A DNA stretch of 64,000 nucleotides from Ammoniphilus sp. YIM 78166 (GCF_004522215.1 NZ_SDLR01000001.1:310001-374000), one strand, 5' to 3'. Positions 34,328-43,646 are shown, counted from the stretch's first letter. Notes: a model not told the origin generated them from the sequence alone. Numbers and translations are program-made.

Positions 34328-35350
34328 ATGAAAAAATGGGGTCAATTGTTTATCTCAACTACTTTGTTGCTTGCCGTTACCTTGCAGGGCTGCAGCAGCA
34401 GTTCATCCTCGCAAAAGGATGTGGGGGAAGCGGGTGAGGTCCGGAAAGTAACATTAGTCGCTGCCCATGTTGAGCCGAAAGAGGGGGCATACCAAGCCGG
34501 AATGGAGAAGTTTAAGGAAGTAGTAGAGAAAGAGAGCAACGGATCCATAGAGGTTCAAATTCATTCGAATGGTGCCCTTGGCGGCAACGATGATGAGCTT
34601 GTACAGAAAATGCAAACGGGAACGGTAGATTTGATTGCCTCCGCTCCGGGATTTTTATCTCAGTCGGTACCCGAAGTGGGCCTGTTTTCCCTTCCTTATT
34701 TATTTAAGAATCGAGAACATTGGTCAGAGACGTTAGATGGGGATGTAGGGAAGGAGATGTCCGTTTTTATCGAAGGCAAGACTGATTTCAAAGTACTTGG
34801 TTTTTGGATTCGAGGGGTCCGTAGCTATTTCGGAACAAAGCCGGTTGAAACCCCAGAAGATTTGAAAGGGATAAAAATCCGTACGCAAAGTAGTCCCGCC
34901 AACCTGGAAACATGGAAGTCCTTCGGTGCACAGCCAGCATCGGTTGCCTTCAACGAATTGTATCAAGCCATTCAAAATAAAGTAGTGGATGCCGCAGAAA
35001 ACGATTTTACGAATATCTATCAAATGAAGTTTTATGAGGTTTCCCCTTTCATCTCTTTAACGGAGCATGAATTCTTGACCCCGGCGTTTCTGATGAGTCA
35101 GAAAAAATTTGATCAGTTGACGGATGAACAGAAGAAGGCAGTGGAAAAAGCTGCCATTGAAGCGACCATAGCAGAGCGAGAAATGGATCGGAAGCTGGCG
35201 GAGGAGTCTTTACAGAAGCTAAAAGAAAACGGTGCCACCATTAATGAGGTTGAAAAAGAGAAGTTTGTCCAACTTACTGAACCTGTACGCCAAAAGATTG
35301 CGAAAAATTTAGGACTCGAAGACATGGTACAGAAAATCATGCAGCATTAA
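34328..35350 (+). CDS. TRAP transporter substrate-binding protein (DctP family)
   Basis: 340 residues with a lipoprotein signal (lipobox LQGC near residues 19-22) and a DctP domain (about 38-335). The family arginine lies in GIKIRTQ, and the NVVDAAEN-type segment reads KVVDAAEND. It binds an organic acid outside the membrane for the DctQM permease. It is the first gene of the operon; GGAGAGGGG precedes the ATG. The ligand is unknown; uronates and other sugar acids are common for LacI-linked TRAP systems. Confidence 0.93.
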   Translation: MKKWGQLFISTTLLLAVTLQGCSSSSSSQKDVGEAGEVRKVTLVAAHVEPKEGAYQAGMEKFKEVVEKESNGSIEVQIHSNGALGGNDDELVQKMQTGTVDLIASAPGFLSQSVPEVGLFSLPYLFKNREHWSETLDGDVGKEMSVFIEGKTDFKVLGFWIRGVRSYFGTKPVETPEDLKGIKIRTQSSPANLETWKSFGAQPASVAFNELYQAIQNKVVDAAENDFTNIYQMKFYEVSPFISLTEHEFLTPAFLMSQKKFDQLTDEQKKAVEKAAIEATIAEREMDRKLAEESLQKLKENGATINEVEKEKFVQLTEPVRQKIAKNLGLEDMVQKIMQH

Positions 35351-35433
35351 ACATTAATGGGGAAAGATGATGGATATTTAGGTTCCTCTAAGTAACTCTC
35401 ATCTTTTCCTAATTCATTCAGGTGGTGGAGCTT

Positions 35434-35955
35434 ATGAAAAAATGGATGGAGCGTATGGAATCTTTCCAGATCTCTGTTGCTTGCCTATTTCTAGTCACAT
35501 TTGTCTTATGTGTCATTTTGCAAGTATTATCTCGGTATGTTCCCTTTATCGAGATTGACTGGACAGAGGAAGCGGCGAAGTACTCTTTCATTTGGGCGAT
35601 GTTTATGGGAGCAGCGATTATGGTCCGAAGAAAAGGACATTTTGCCATGTCATTTGTTATTGATCTGTTGCCAGCCCGCCTGACTAGGGGAATTCACATT
35701 TTTAACCATGTGTTGATTTTTAGTTTTGGTCTGCTCATGGTGTACTATGGCTATTTATTGACCGTCAATTTCTGGGATTGGTCCTTGAACACCATGCCGT
35801 TTCTAAAACAAAGGTATATTTGGGCGGTAATCCCCGTTAGCGGGGCATCCATGGCTCTTTATTCGCTGGGTGCTATTTTTGAACTGGTATGTTCCTCGCA
35901 AAATGAAGCACAAGAGGAAAAAAAAGGAGTAAGCCGGGAATTGGAGGCTAGGTAA
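35434..35955 (+). CDS. TRAP transporter small permease (DctQ family)
   Basis: 173 residues from the ATG at 35434, which follows AGGTGGTGGAG; four earlier in-frame codons from a GTG are less likely. Four transmembrane helices and the family motif WTEEAAKYSFIWAMFMGAA are present. It connects the binding protein to the large permease. Confidence 0.9.
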   Translation: MKKWMERMESFQISVACLFLVTFVLCVILQVLSRYVPFIEIDWTEEAAKYSFIWAMFMGAAIMVRRKGHFAMSFVIDLLPARLTRGIHIFNHVLIFSFGLLMVYYGYLLTVNFWDWSLNTMPFLKQRYIWAVIPVSGASMALYSLGAIFELVCSSQNEAQEEKKGVSRELEAR

Positions 35956-35956
35956 C

Positions 35957-37252
35957 ATGGCGGGAATCTTACTAACTTCAGCTTTTTTGGTTCTGCTTGT
36001 GCTGGGAACCCCAATAGCATTTACGATCGGTATCATTTCGTTCTTGGGCATTGCCATGTTGGAAACCATACCACTCATTACTGTATTTCAAAAAATGTTT
36101 AAAGGATTGGATTCCTTTGTTCTACTTGCTGTTCCCTTATTTATCTTGGCAGCAAATTTGATGAACAGCGGAAAGATATCTGAAAAACTCGTGCAATTTT
36201 CCGTTGCGTTGGTCGGGCATATCCGTGGCGGATTGGCTCATGCGAATGTGGTGGTTTCCATGTTTTTCGCTGGTTTGTCAGGTTCATCTACAGCTGATAC
36301 AGCGGGCATAGGCAAAATACTCATTCCCCATATGGAAAAGGAAGGATATTCAAAAGAAACTGCGGTGGCTGTAACAGCTGCATCCTCTACCATAGGAGGC
36401 ATTATTCCCCCGAGCATTGTCATGGTTATCTATGGAAGCATTGCAAGCGCTTCGATTGGAGGGTTATTTCTAGCGGGCGTAATCCCCGGTATTTTGATTG
36501 GTCTCTCTATGATGGTGATCATTTATTTTTTCTCTGTTAAGAGAAATTACCCGAAGTATGAAAGAGTCAAAGTGCTAGATATCTTGAAGATGGCTATACC
36601 GATCATCCCTCCCCTATTGACGCCCCTTATTATCATCATCGGCATATTAGGAGGAATTGTAACGCCTACGGAAGCAGCCGTTCTGGCCTGCGTCTACGCA
36701 TTTATTTTGGGTAAGTTTGTTTACAAGACACTGAAATGGCGAGACTTCCCTGATATTCTTTTCGATACGCTGTCTTTGAGCTCTATCGCCTTATTTGCTT
36801 TAGCCACGGCTAGCGCTCTAGGGGAGTTAATGAGTTACTACAAGGTATCTGAATTTGTTTCTGAATTTTTCACCACTTCTTTTTCGCAACCTTGGATATT
36901 TATGCTAGCTGTTATCTTATTGTTTTTAATAGTGGGTACGTTTATGGATGCGATTCCAGCCATGATCCTGTTCGTTCCGGTGATCTTGCCGACAGCGCAA
37001 TTGCTTGGAATCCATGAAATCCATTTAGGACTCGTGGTGGTCACGTGTTTAGCCATTGGCTTAGTTACACCTCCATATGGATTATGCCTGCTATTGGCTG
37101 CGTCCATTGGCAAATTATCGATTACCCGAAGTACGGTGGCTGTAATCCCTTATATTATTGGCATCCTTTCGGTCGTTCTGATGATTGCCTTTATGCCGGA
37201 AGTCGTATTTTGGTTACCTAAAATGTTGAAACCGGACTGGTTTGGCGGATAG
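35957..37252 (+). CDS. TRAP transporter large permease (DctM family)
   Basis: 431 residues, full length, with about 12 helices. It has the conserved GLSGSSTADTAGIG, IPPSIVMVIYGSIA and TPTEAAVLA segments. It starts 1 bp after the DctQ stop. This intact copy shows what the broken gene at 3326-4541 lacks. It performs sodium-driven uptake of the ligand of the adjoining binding protein. Confidence 0.94.
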   Translation: MAGILLTSAFLVLLVLGTPIAFTIGIISFLGIAMLETIPLITVFQKMFKGLDSFVLLAVPLFILAANLMNSGKISEKLVQFSVALVGHIRGGLAHANVVVSMFFAGLSGSSTADTAGIGKILIPHMEKEGYSKETAVAVTAASSTIGGIIPPSIVMVIYGSIASASIGGLFLAGVIPGILIGLSMMVIIYFFSVKRNYPKYERVKVLDILKMAIPIIPPLLTPLIIIIGILGGIVTPTEAAVLACVYAFILGKFVYKTLKWRDFPDILFDTLSLSSIALFALATASALGELMSYYKVSEFVSEFFTTSFSQPWIFMLAVILLFLIVGTFMDAIPAMILFVPVILPTAQLLGIHEIHLGLVVVTCLAIGLVTPPYGLCLLLAASIGKLSITRSTVAVIPYIIGILSVVLMIAFMPEVVFWLPKMLKPDWFGG

Positions 37253-37291
37253 ATAAAGTATAAATTACCATAAATGAGGATCGGTGATAAA

Positions 37292-38092
37292 ATGCAAAGA
37301 TACTATAAAGCAACACAGGTGGAAGGTTATCAGGACATTATCCGTGAGGATGATCACGTACTGACATATCTCGCTTTAAGCAAGGTTTCCCTAAAGCAGG
37401 GACAATCTTGCGAGTCTCAAACAAATGGATACGAAACCGCTTTGGTCATCTTAAAGGGTAAAGCAACGGTGACCGCAGAAGGACAACAGTGGATTAATCT
37501 GGGCGGGAGAAGCAGTGTGTTTGAAGGGAAGGCGACAACCGTTTACGTACCTTGTCAATCCGCTTATCAGATTGTTGCTGAAACGGATGTCGAGATCGCG
37601 GTCTGCAAGGTGAAAGCGGAAGAAAAGTTTGCTCCATTCGTCGTCACTCCAGAAGAAGTGGTGGTTCATCAGCGTGGAAAAGCCCAATGGACTCGCGAAG
37701 TTCATGACATTATCGCAGACAACGCCGATCATCGCGTGCACCGCATGGTATTGGGAGAAACTTTTAATGCACCAGGACAGTGGTCCGGCTATCCGCCTCA
37801 CAAGCATGACGGAGAGTTTGCTCCTGAGGAACCGAATTTGGAAGAAATTTATTATTATCAAGTGAACCCGGAACAAGGTTTTGGTGTCCAGCTGCACTAT
37901 ACGAAAGATTTATCCATAGATGAGGCGCATATCATCAGGCACGGTGACAGCTTCGCTATCGATAGGGGATATCACCCGGTTGTTTCAGCAGGCGGCTATC
38001 AAGTCTATTACTTGTGGTTCATGGCCGGAGAAACGGGAAGAAAATTGAAACCTTATGAGGACCCTGATCATAAATGGCTTAACAACGATTAA
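37292..38092 (+). CDS. 5-deoxy-glucuronate isomerase-like protein (IolB family)
   Basis: 266 residues from the ATG at 37292 (GGATCGGTGAT in front; an ATG six codons earlier has no ribosome site). The two-barrel cupin fold shows IolB signatures GGRSSVFEGKATTVYVP and SGYPPHKHD (metal-binding His pair), then EEIYYYQ and GYHPV. IolB isomerises 5-deoxy-glucuronate in inositol breakdown. None of the other iol genes is nearby, so it may act on a related sugar acid brought in by the TRAP transporter. Confidence 0.85.
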   Translation: MQRYYKATQVEGYQDIIREDDHVLTYLALSKVSLKQGQSCESQTNGYETALVILKGKATVTAEGQQWINLGGRSSVFEGKATTVYVPCQSAYQIVAETDVEIAVCKVKAEEKFAPFVVTPEEVVVHQRGKAQWTREVHDIIADNADHRVHRMVLGETFNAPGQWSGYPPHKHDGEFAPEEPNLEEIYYYQVNPEQGFGVQLHYTKDLSIDEAHIIRHGDSFAIDRGYHPVVSAGGYQVYYLWFMAGETGRKLKPYEDPDHKWLNND

Positions 38093-38152
38093 TTTGAACA
38101 ATAGAAAGCATAGATTTGTTTGCCAACAAGATTAGATTACGAGGTGATTTCA

Positions 38153-38164
38153 GTGAACGTTCAT
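38153..38164. promoter_or_regulatory. LacI-type operator overlapping a start codon
   Basis: GTGAACGTTCAT differs by one base from the perfect palindrome at 32841 and includes the GTG start of the small hypothetical gene. Confidence 0.45.
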
Positions 38165-38398
38165 ACCTATGGAAGATGGGAACGAGTATGGATGTATTGG
38201 AGAGAAACAGCGGAGTTTAAGCTGGAACCGGGTTGGTATACATGCATTGATGATGCGCCCAAGGATGTACAGGACGGGACGAGAATCATAGTAATGGGTA
38301 ACGTGCGAACGGATTATGAGAGGCGGGAGGGTAAGTGGGATAAAATGCAGGAGATTACTGAAGAAGATTGCAAAATGATATATGGAGAAGGGATCTGA
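38153..38398 (+). CDS. small hypothetical protein
   Basis: 81 residues from a GTG at 38153 that follows GAGGTGATTTCA; the open frame extends 11 codons upstream without a ribosome site. The protein is Trp/Tyr/Glu rich (MNVHTYGRWERVWMYWRETA) and has no membrane segment. I do not recognise it. Its start codon lies inside GTGAACGTTCAT, a match to the LacI-type operator, so expression may be tied to the TRAP operon upstream. Confidence 0.6.
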   Translation: MNVHTYGRWERVWMYWRETAEFKLEPGWYTCIDDAPKDVQDGTRIIVMGNVRTDYERREGKWDKMQEITEEDCKMIYGEGI

Positions 38399-38468
38399 AC
38401 ATATAGGTAGGTCTCGGATTTGTTTAATATTAATGAACAGTAGCTTGATTTGAGGATAATAGCAAATT

Positions 38469-39080
38469 TTGGATAATCCGGACTTTGTGTATGGACGATC
38501 GGTAGACTGTCTCGCAGAAAAGGTAATCACGGCTTATGTAGCTCAAGGGACCTACGTACCGGTAGGCAGAATAGAAGATGTATACGATGATATTTTAAAT
38601 TTGGGACGTATCTTTGGGGTTGAAGATCGAGGCTTGGAGCTGATCGGGTCAATGAAGCAAGAGATTGGTCAGGTACATGAGCAAATAGGGTCAGTGGAGA
38701 AGCCTCTTCGTGTATTTGCTTTTGATTCTGGAGATCAGGCCGCGTTTACAGCAGGACAATCCTTATCCTCACAATTAATCGAGTTTGCTGGAGGGAAAAA
38801 CATTTTTGATGATATAGCGAAGAGCTGGGCAGAAGTAAGCTGGGAGGAAGTGGTCAACCGTGACCCTGAAGTCATCTTGATTTATGATTATGACCAGCCT
38901 TCTACGGAAGAAAAAATCCAATTTCTTAAAAACCACAGCGCGCTGCAAAATGTAACAGCCATTCAAAATGACCACTTTGTCGTACTGAAGCTTTCGGACG
39001 TGTTTGAGGGGGTTCGCAATACTAGAGCCGTTCAAACCATGGCCAAAGCTTTTATCCGGATAAATTCTAAAGTAAGTTGA
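38469..39080 (+). pseudogene. siderophore ABC transporter binding protein, 5'-truncated
   Basis: About 203 codons match the second part of FepB/FhuD-type binding proteins (GTYVPVGRIEDVYDDILNLG, then RDPEVILIYDY and the C-terminal NTRAVQTMAKAF). The signal peptide and first lobe (roughly 100 residues) are absent: a TAG stands three codons before the TTG that would start it, and no ribosome site is present. Permease and ATPase genes for it are not adjacent. An intact paralogous system lies at 56891-60824. Confidence 0.8.
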
Positions 39081-39129
39081 CACCGATAAATGGCTGGTGT
39101 AACGTAATAGACGTATCTAACTAAATATC

Positions 39130-39283
39130 TTCGTTAGGTGAGGCTCCTGTGCAGGAGATAGGCTACTGCCCAGAAACGTCCAAAGACGCCAATGGGTCAA
39201 CAGAAACCATCGAGCTAAGGTGGTTTTTAATGTAGCTGGCTTAGTCCTATGCCGCACAGTGCTAAAGCTCTACGAATGGAGAA
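39130..39283 (+). ncRNA. M-box (ykoK leader) magnesium riboswitch
   Basis: The aptamer's hallmark segments are present in order: TCGTTAGGTGAGGCTCC, GCTACTGCCCAGAAACGTC, GCCAATGGGTCAACAG, ATCGAGCTAAGG, GTAGCTGGCTTAGTCCTATG and GTGCTAAAGCTCTACGAATG. A terminator follows and then mgtE. High Mg2+ is expected to fold the aptamer and favour termination. Confidence 0.96.
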
Positions 39284-39320
39284 AATTCTTTGGCAAGTAG
39301 TCTATTTGTTATGCCCGTGA

Positions 39321-39350
39321 AGCATCTTCATTCGTGAAGATGCTTTTTAT
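39321..39350 (+). terminator. M-box expression-platform terminator
   Basis: AGCATCTTCA and TGAAGATGCT form a 10-bp stem around TTCG, followed by TTTTATTATG. Confidence 0.9.
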
Positions 39351-39504
39351 TATGACTTTAAGGGGGTGATAGAAATGGACGAAGATCCGGGAGGGGGCTG
39401 CCCGATGGTTAGTATTCTCTATATAAGCAAAAATAAGAAAGGACGTCCTTTCGATTCATCCCATGGATGGAATAAACAGACGAAGCAAGAGAGAAGGTGA
39501 AAAG

Positions 39505-40863
39505 ATGGCGAAAAATCTAACTCAAACTGAAATTACCATACAGGTCATTAAATTCTTAAAGGAAGCAAGAAAATCCGAGTTGCAGACCCTTTTGGATGAA
39601 CTACATCCCTATGACATGGCTCAGATCTACGAGACTCTTCCCGAGAAGCATCATCAGCGCTTCTTGTCTTATCTAGATACGGTACAGCTAGCCAACATGA
39701 TTGAAGAGCTAGATCGAGATCAGCAGCATAGCGTGCTGAATAAATTAGGGGTTGAAAAATCATCAGAGGTCATGGATGAGATGGACAATGATGATCTGGT
39801 CATTCTCCTGGAAGAGTTATCTCCTGAACGAAAACAGGCTTTTTTATCAGGAATGAAACAAGAAGAATCACAGGCCGTGCAAAATCTGATGAAGTACGCC
39901 CCCGAGACGGCGGGCCGTTTGATGACTAACCGCTTTGTCTGGATTCCACATCACTATTCGGTGCGCGACGTGGTGGAAAAATTAAAGGGATTTGCGGAAA
40001 TCGCGGAGACGATCAATTATTTATACGTCATCGATGATGAGAAAAAGCTAATTGGGGTGGTTTCCTACCGGGATCTGATTCTTGCTGAATCTGATGATCT
40101 CATTAATAACATCATGTTTGAACGCGTCATCTCCGTGACCGTGGATACCGATCAAGAGCAGGCCGCCCGAATCATCCAGCGTTATGATTTCTTGGCTGTT
40201 CCTGTTGTGGATCAGGATAACGTCTTGGTTGGAATTGTCACTGTGGATGACATCATTGATGTTGTGGTCCAGGAAGCTACTGAAGATATTGAAAAGTTGT
40301 CGGCATCAGGGAAAAATATTGACTTTGATACCAAGGCAACGGTAGCTGCTTATCGTCGTTTACCCTGGCTGATCTTGCTATTGTTTCTTGGTTTAGTGGC
40401 TGGAACCATTATTAGCACCTTTGAGGAGACGCTAGAAAAAGTAGTAGCCTTAGCCTTTTTTATGCCAATGATCGCTGGTATGACGGGAAATACAGGTACT
40501 CAATCGCTGGCCGTCGTGGTTAGAGGCTTGATTACAAGGGAAATCAATCGAAGAGTGGTCTATCGGCTCATCCTGAGAGAACTGACGGTGGGCATTATGA
40601 TTGGAGTCACGTGCGGGGTTCTGATCTCGCTTATTGCCTTAGTCTGGCAAGGAAATGCAGTGCTTGGATTAGTTGTGGGAAGCACGCTGGTGGTTACGCT
40701 TATTATTGGAACCTTAGCAGGGACGATCATTCCCCTCATTCTTTTCCGTTTAAAGGTCGATCCTGCAGTAGCCTCAGGCCCTCTTATTACAACCTTAAAT
40801 GATGTATTATCCTTATTGATTTATTTTGGAATTGCGACGGCTTTTATAACAAGATTAATGTAG
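39505..40863 (+). CDS. mgtE: magnesium transporter MgtE
   Basis: 452 residues from the ATG at 39505 (GAGAAGGTG in front; an ATG 14 codons upstream is weaker). The N-terminal superhelical domain (about 10-130), tandem CBS domains (about 135-255), and C-terminal five-helix channel domain (about 285-450, with the PMIAGMTGNTGTQ selectivity segment) are all intact. It is a Mg2+ channel gated by cytosolic Mg2+. The M-box leader upstream adds a second Mg2+ control at the RNA level. Confidence 0.96.
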   Translation: MAKNLTQTEITIQVIKFLKEARKSELQTLLDELHPYDMAQIYETLPEKHHQRFLSYLDTVQLANMIEELDRDQQHSVLNKLGVEKSSEVMDEMDNDDLVILLEELSPERKQAFLSGMKQEESQAVQNLMKYAPETAGRLMTNRFVWIPHHYSVRDVVEKLKGFAEIAETINYLYVIDDEKKLIGVVSYRDLILAESDDLINNIMFERVISVTVDTDQEQAARIIQRYDFLAVPVVDQDNVLVGIVTVDDIIDVVVQEATEDIEKLSASGKNIDFDTKATVAAYRRLPWLILLLFLGLVAGTIISTFEETLEKVVALAFFMPMIAGMTGNTGTQSLAVVVRGLITREINRRVVYRLILRELTVGIMIGVTCGVLISLIALVWQGNAVLGLVVGSTLVVTLIIGTLAGTIIPLILFRLKVDPAVASGPLITTLNDVLSLLIYFGIATAFITRLM

Positions 40864-40867
40864 AAAT

Positions 40868-40914
40868 AACCAAGCAGAGGATGTCTAGGCGTTTCTCAAG
40901 CTTGGTTTTTTTAT
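40868..40914 (+). terminator. mgtE terminator
   Basis: AACCAAGC and GCTTGGTT flank about 24 nt, followed by TTTTTATAATG. Confidence 0.75.
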
Positions 40915-40924
40915 AATGTTGTTC

Positions 40925-40953
40925 TAGACAATTATGCATTTTAAGATTATAAT
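40925..40953 (+). promoter_or_regulatory. SigA-type promoter of the Mn-type ABC operon
   Basis: TAGACA (40925-40930) and TATAAT (40948-40953) are 17 bp apart. Confidence 0.75.
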
Positions 40954-40970
40954 AAAAAGCAAATGTTGCG

Positions 40971-40996
40971 TTTGGTAAAAACTATTTACTTAAACT
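40971..40996. promoter_or_regulatory. candidate metalloregulator operator
   Basis: An imperfect palindrome with GTTTGGTAAA on the left and TTTACTTAAAC on the right overlaps the region just after the predicted transcription start, where a repressor such as MntR would act. The regulator assignment is inference. Confidence 0.45.
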
Positions 40997-41090
40997 AAAA
41001 GTCATGTGTGTACACAAAAGAATTTTTTTTGACCTTGATGTTGCGCGTGTGCAAAAAAATAAGTTGAAGGAAAGAAGGAGGGGCATACCG

Positions 41091-41999
41091 TTGATTCGTT
41101 TTTTATTAATTCTAAGTATTTTTTTGGCAGGATGTGGGGCGAAACAAGTGGCTCAAGGGAATAGCCAAGAATCTGAGTGGGTGGAAGCTTCGGAAGGCAT
41201 TACGGTCGCGACCAGCTTCTCGGTTTTAGGGGACATTATCTCCCAAGTTGTTGGGGAGCGCGGTAGTGTTGAGTATATTGTGCCGATTGGTGAAGACCCT
41301 CATGATTATGAGCCGATCCCTAGTAACTTTAAAAAGGTGAGTGATGCCGATGTGTTTTTTGTCAATGGGTTTGAACTCGAAGGCTGGTTAGAGAAAATCA
41401 TGTCTAATGTATCGGATACGGAAATCGTGGCGGTATCGGAGGGCATTCAGCCTATTGTATTAAATGATGGGAAAGAAGACCCTCATGCATGGCTCAGTCC
41501 GAAACATGTCATCACGTACGTAGAGAATGTAACCAAAGAACTGGCCAAGAAAGACCCAGAAGGCAAGAAAATCTACCAGGCTAACGCACAGGCATATATC
41601 GCCGAATTAAAAGCACTCGATCAATGGATTGAAGAGCAGATTCAAACCATCCCAGAACAGCATCGGGTAATCGCCCTAAGTGAGAATGCCTTTAAGTACT
41701 TCGGCCAGGATTATGGGGTCCAGACGGAGGGGATTTGGGAGATAAACTCACATCAGGAAGGGACGCCTCAGCAATTTGCTCGTTTAGCTGAACTAGTCAA
41801 GGAAAGAGGAGTACCAGCCTTGTTTGTTGAGACTACCGTAGACCGTAGGTATATGGAAACTGTCTCAAAGGAAACGGGAGTACCCATCGTTGGAGAAGTA
41901 TTTACTGACGCAGTGGGACCAAAGGGCAGCGGAGCGGAAACGTACATCGATATGATTAAGCATAACGTGGGAGTGTTTATCAAAGGGTTGGGACAATAG
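41091..41999 (+). CDS. metal ABC transporter binding lipoprotein, manganese type (MntA/PsaA-like)
   Basis: 303 residues from a TTG start at 41091, preceded by AAGGAGGGG; the longer frame from 41004 would bury the signal peptide. The lipobox is FLAGC (11-15). The predicted metal ligands are His71 (DPHDYEP), His132 (DPHAWLSP), Glu198 (LSENAFKYF) and Asp273 (FTDAVG). The His-His-Glu-Asp set with no His-rich loop is typical of Mn-type proteins rather than ZnuA. It is the first gene of a three-gene importer operon. Confidence 0.9.
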   Translation: MIRFLLILSIFLAGCGAKQVAQGNSQESEWVEASEGITVATSFSVLGDIISQVVGERGSVEYIVPIGEDPHDYEPIPSNFKKVSDADVFFVNGFELEGWLEKIMSNVSDTEIVAVSEGIQPIVLNDGKEDPHAWLSPKHVITYVENVTKELAKKDPEGKKIYQANAQAYIAELKALDQWIEEQIQTIPEQHRVIALSENAFKYFGQDYGVQTEGIWEINSHQEGTPQQFARLAELVKERGVPALFVETTVDRRYMETVSKETGVPIVGEVFTDAVGPKGSGAETYIDMIKHNVGVFIKGLGQ

Positions 42000-42027
42000 C
42001 TAAGAGTCATAGGAAGAGGAGGCTATT

Positions 42028-42789
42028 ATGAGTGAAGTAGCGAAAGTAGAGGTCAAGGATTTATCGGTTTCTTACTATGGGAATCGAGTACTTGAAAATA
42101 TCACGTTTTCTATTTCAGCTGGACAGTTGATGGGTGTAATTGGCCCTAATGGAGCCGGGAAGTCCACGCTTATGAAGGCTGTTTTGGGACTGCTACCCGT
42201 TGATCATGGGTCGATTCAAGTGTTTGGCCAACCTGTTCCTCAAGTCCGAAAGCGCATGGCCTATGTTCCACAACGGAATCAAGTGGATTTGGATTTTCCA
42301 GTATTAGTGGAAGATGTCGTAGTAATGGGGAGATTTCCTCACTTGAAATGGTGGAGTCGTCCAGGTAAAAAAGACCGAGAAGTTGCAGCGCAGTGCTTGG
42401 AGCAAGTAGGGATGATGGATTTTAGCAAGAGGCAAATTGGAGAATTGTCCGGAGGTCAGCAGCAGCGTGTGTTTCTTGCTCGAGCGTTGGCACAGGAAGC
42501 AGATCTGATCATCCTCGATGAGCCTTTTGTCGGGATTGACGTTACTTCCGAGCAAATTATTATTGATATCTTGCGGAGGTTGAGGAACGGTGGAAGTACT
42601 CTGTTTGTCGTTCACCACGATCTGAGTAAGGCAGAATCTTATTTTGACAGCATACTCTTGCTCAATCGCAGGTTAGTGGCATCAGGGCCTGCCGCTTGTG
42701 TGTTTAACATTGAAAATTTGCAGGAAGCCTATCAAGGAAAGGCAGCCATTTTCTCGAGAGAAGAAGGAATGGTGATGGTAGGGACATGA
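42028..42789 (+). CDS. metal ABC transporter ATPase (MntB/ZnuC family)
   Basis: 253 residues. Walker A is GPNGAGKS (about 39-46), the signature is LSGGQQQR (about 140-147), and Walker B is LIILDEP (about 159-165). AGGAAGAGGAGG precedes the ATG. The stop overlaps the permease ATG by 4 bp. Energises Mn2+ (or related divalent metal) import with its neighbours. Confidence 0.93.
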   Translation: MSEVAKVEVKDLSVSYYGNRVLENITFSISAGQLMGVIGPNGAGKSTLMKAVLGLLPVDHGSIQVFGQPVPQVRKRMAYVPQRNQVDLDFPVLVEDVVVMGRFPHLKWWSRPGKKDREVAAQCLEQVGMMDFSKRQIGELSGGQQQRVFLARALAQEADLIILDEPFVGIDVTSEQIIIDILRRLRNGGSTLFVVHHDLSKAESYFDSILLLNRRLVASGPAACVFNIENLQEAYQGKAAIFSREEGMVMVGT

Positions 42790-43634
42790 GTAATCTACTT
42801 TCTTTTATCGATGCCATAAGTAAGTATCAATATCTGCAGAATGCCATGCTCGCAGGGGTTCTTGTAGGAATCATTTGTGGTGTTGTCGGTTGTTTTATCA
42901 TCTTGAGAGGAATGGCGCTGATGGGAGATGCTATCTCTCATGCGGTTCTGCCAGGGGTGGTCATCGCCTATATGGTTGGAGCCAGTTTCTTTGTGGGGGC
43001 TGTGATTACGGGGGTTCTCACGGCTTTGGCTATTGGTTATGTTTCGCAAAATAGCAGGATTAAGCACGACTCATCCATTGGAATTATGTTTACCGCAGCT
43101 TTTGCACTGGGCATTGTATTGATTACACTGCGCCGAGGGACGGGGGTGGATTTATGGAATATCCTATTTGGGAATGTTCTGGCTGTCTCTACAACCGACT
43201 TATGGATGACCATCGGAATTGGCGTTGTGGTGTTGGTCGGTATTTTTGTGTTTTACAAGCAGCTTCTGCTCAGTACATTTGACCCGGTGATGGCTACAGC
43301 GATTGGTCTCCCGACCAAATTAATTCATTACGTCCTGATGCTTGTCTTATCTCTCGTAACGGTAGCTTCTTTAAAATCTGTTGGAATCATATTGGTCGTC
43401 GCGATGCTAATCACTCCGGGGTCAACGGCGTATTTGCTCACGGATCGCCTTCCTGTCATGATCGGATTATCGGCTTTATTCGGAGCGATTTCCGCGATTG
43501 TTGGCGTTTATTTTTCCTTTATCTATGATGTCGCTACGGGAGCCTCGATTGTATTGGCAGCATCTGTCTTATTTATGCTGGCTTTTTGGTTTTCTCCTAA
43601 GCAGGGTGTATTTACTAGGTGGTTAAGGACGTGA
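42786..43634 (+). CDS. metal ABC transporter permease (MntC/ZnuB family)
   Basis: 282 residues with 8-9 transmembrane helices and the conserved ALMGDAISHAVLPGVVIAY segment near 38-57. It starts within an ATGA overlap of the ATPase gene, so translation is coupled. One permease type implies a homodimer; B. subtilis Mnt has two. Last gene of the operon, closed by the terminator at 43647. Confidence 0.93.
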   Translation: MSNLLSFIDAISKYQYLQNAMLAGVLVGIICGVVGCFIILRGMALMGDAISHAVLPGVVIAYMVGASFFVGAVITGVLTALAIGYVSQNSRIKHDSSIGIMFTAAFALGIVLITLRRGTGVDLWNILFGNVLAVSTTDLWMTIGIGVVVLVGIFVFYKQLLLSTFDPVMATAIGLPTKLIHYVLMLVLSLVTVASLKSVGIILVVAMLITPGSTAYLLTDRLPVMIGLSALFGAISAIVGVYFSFIYDVATGASIVLAASVLFMLAFWFSPKQGVFTRWLRT

Positions 43635-43646
43635 GATTTGGGTAGG

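Noticed and set aside
41091..43634. ZnuABC zinc importer
   Set aside because: The binding protein has a His-His-Glu-Asp ligand set and no His-rich loop, which fits Mn-type proteins; no Zur box precedes the operon.
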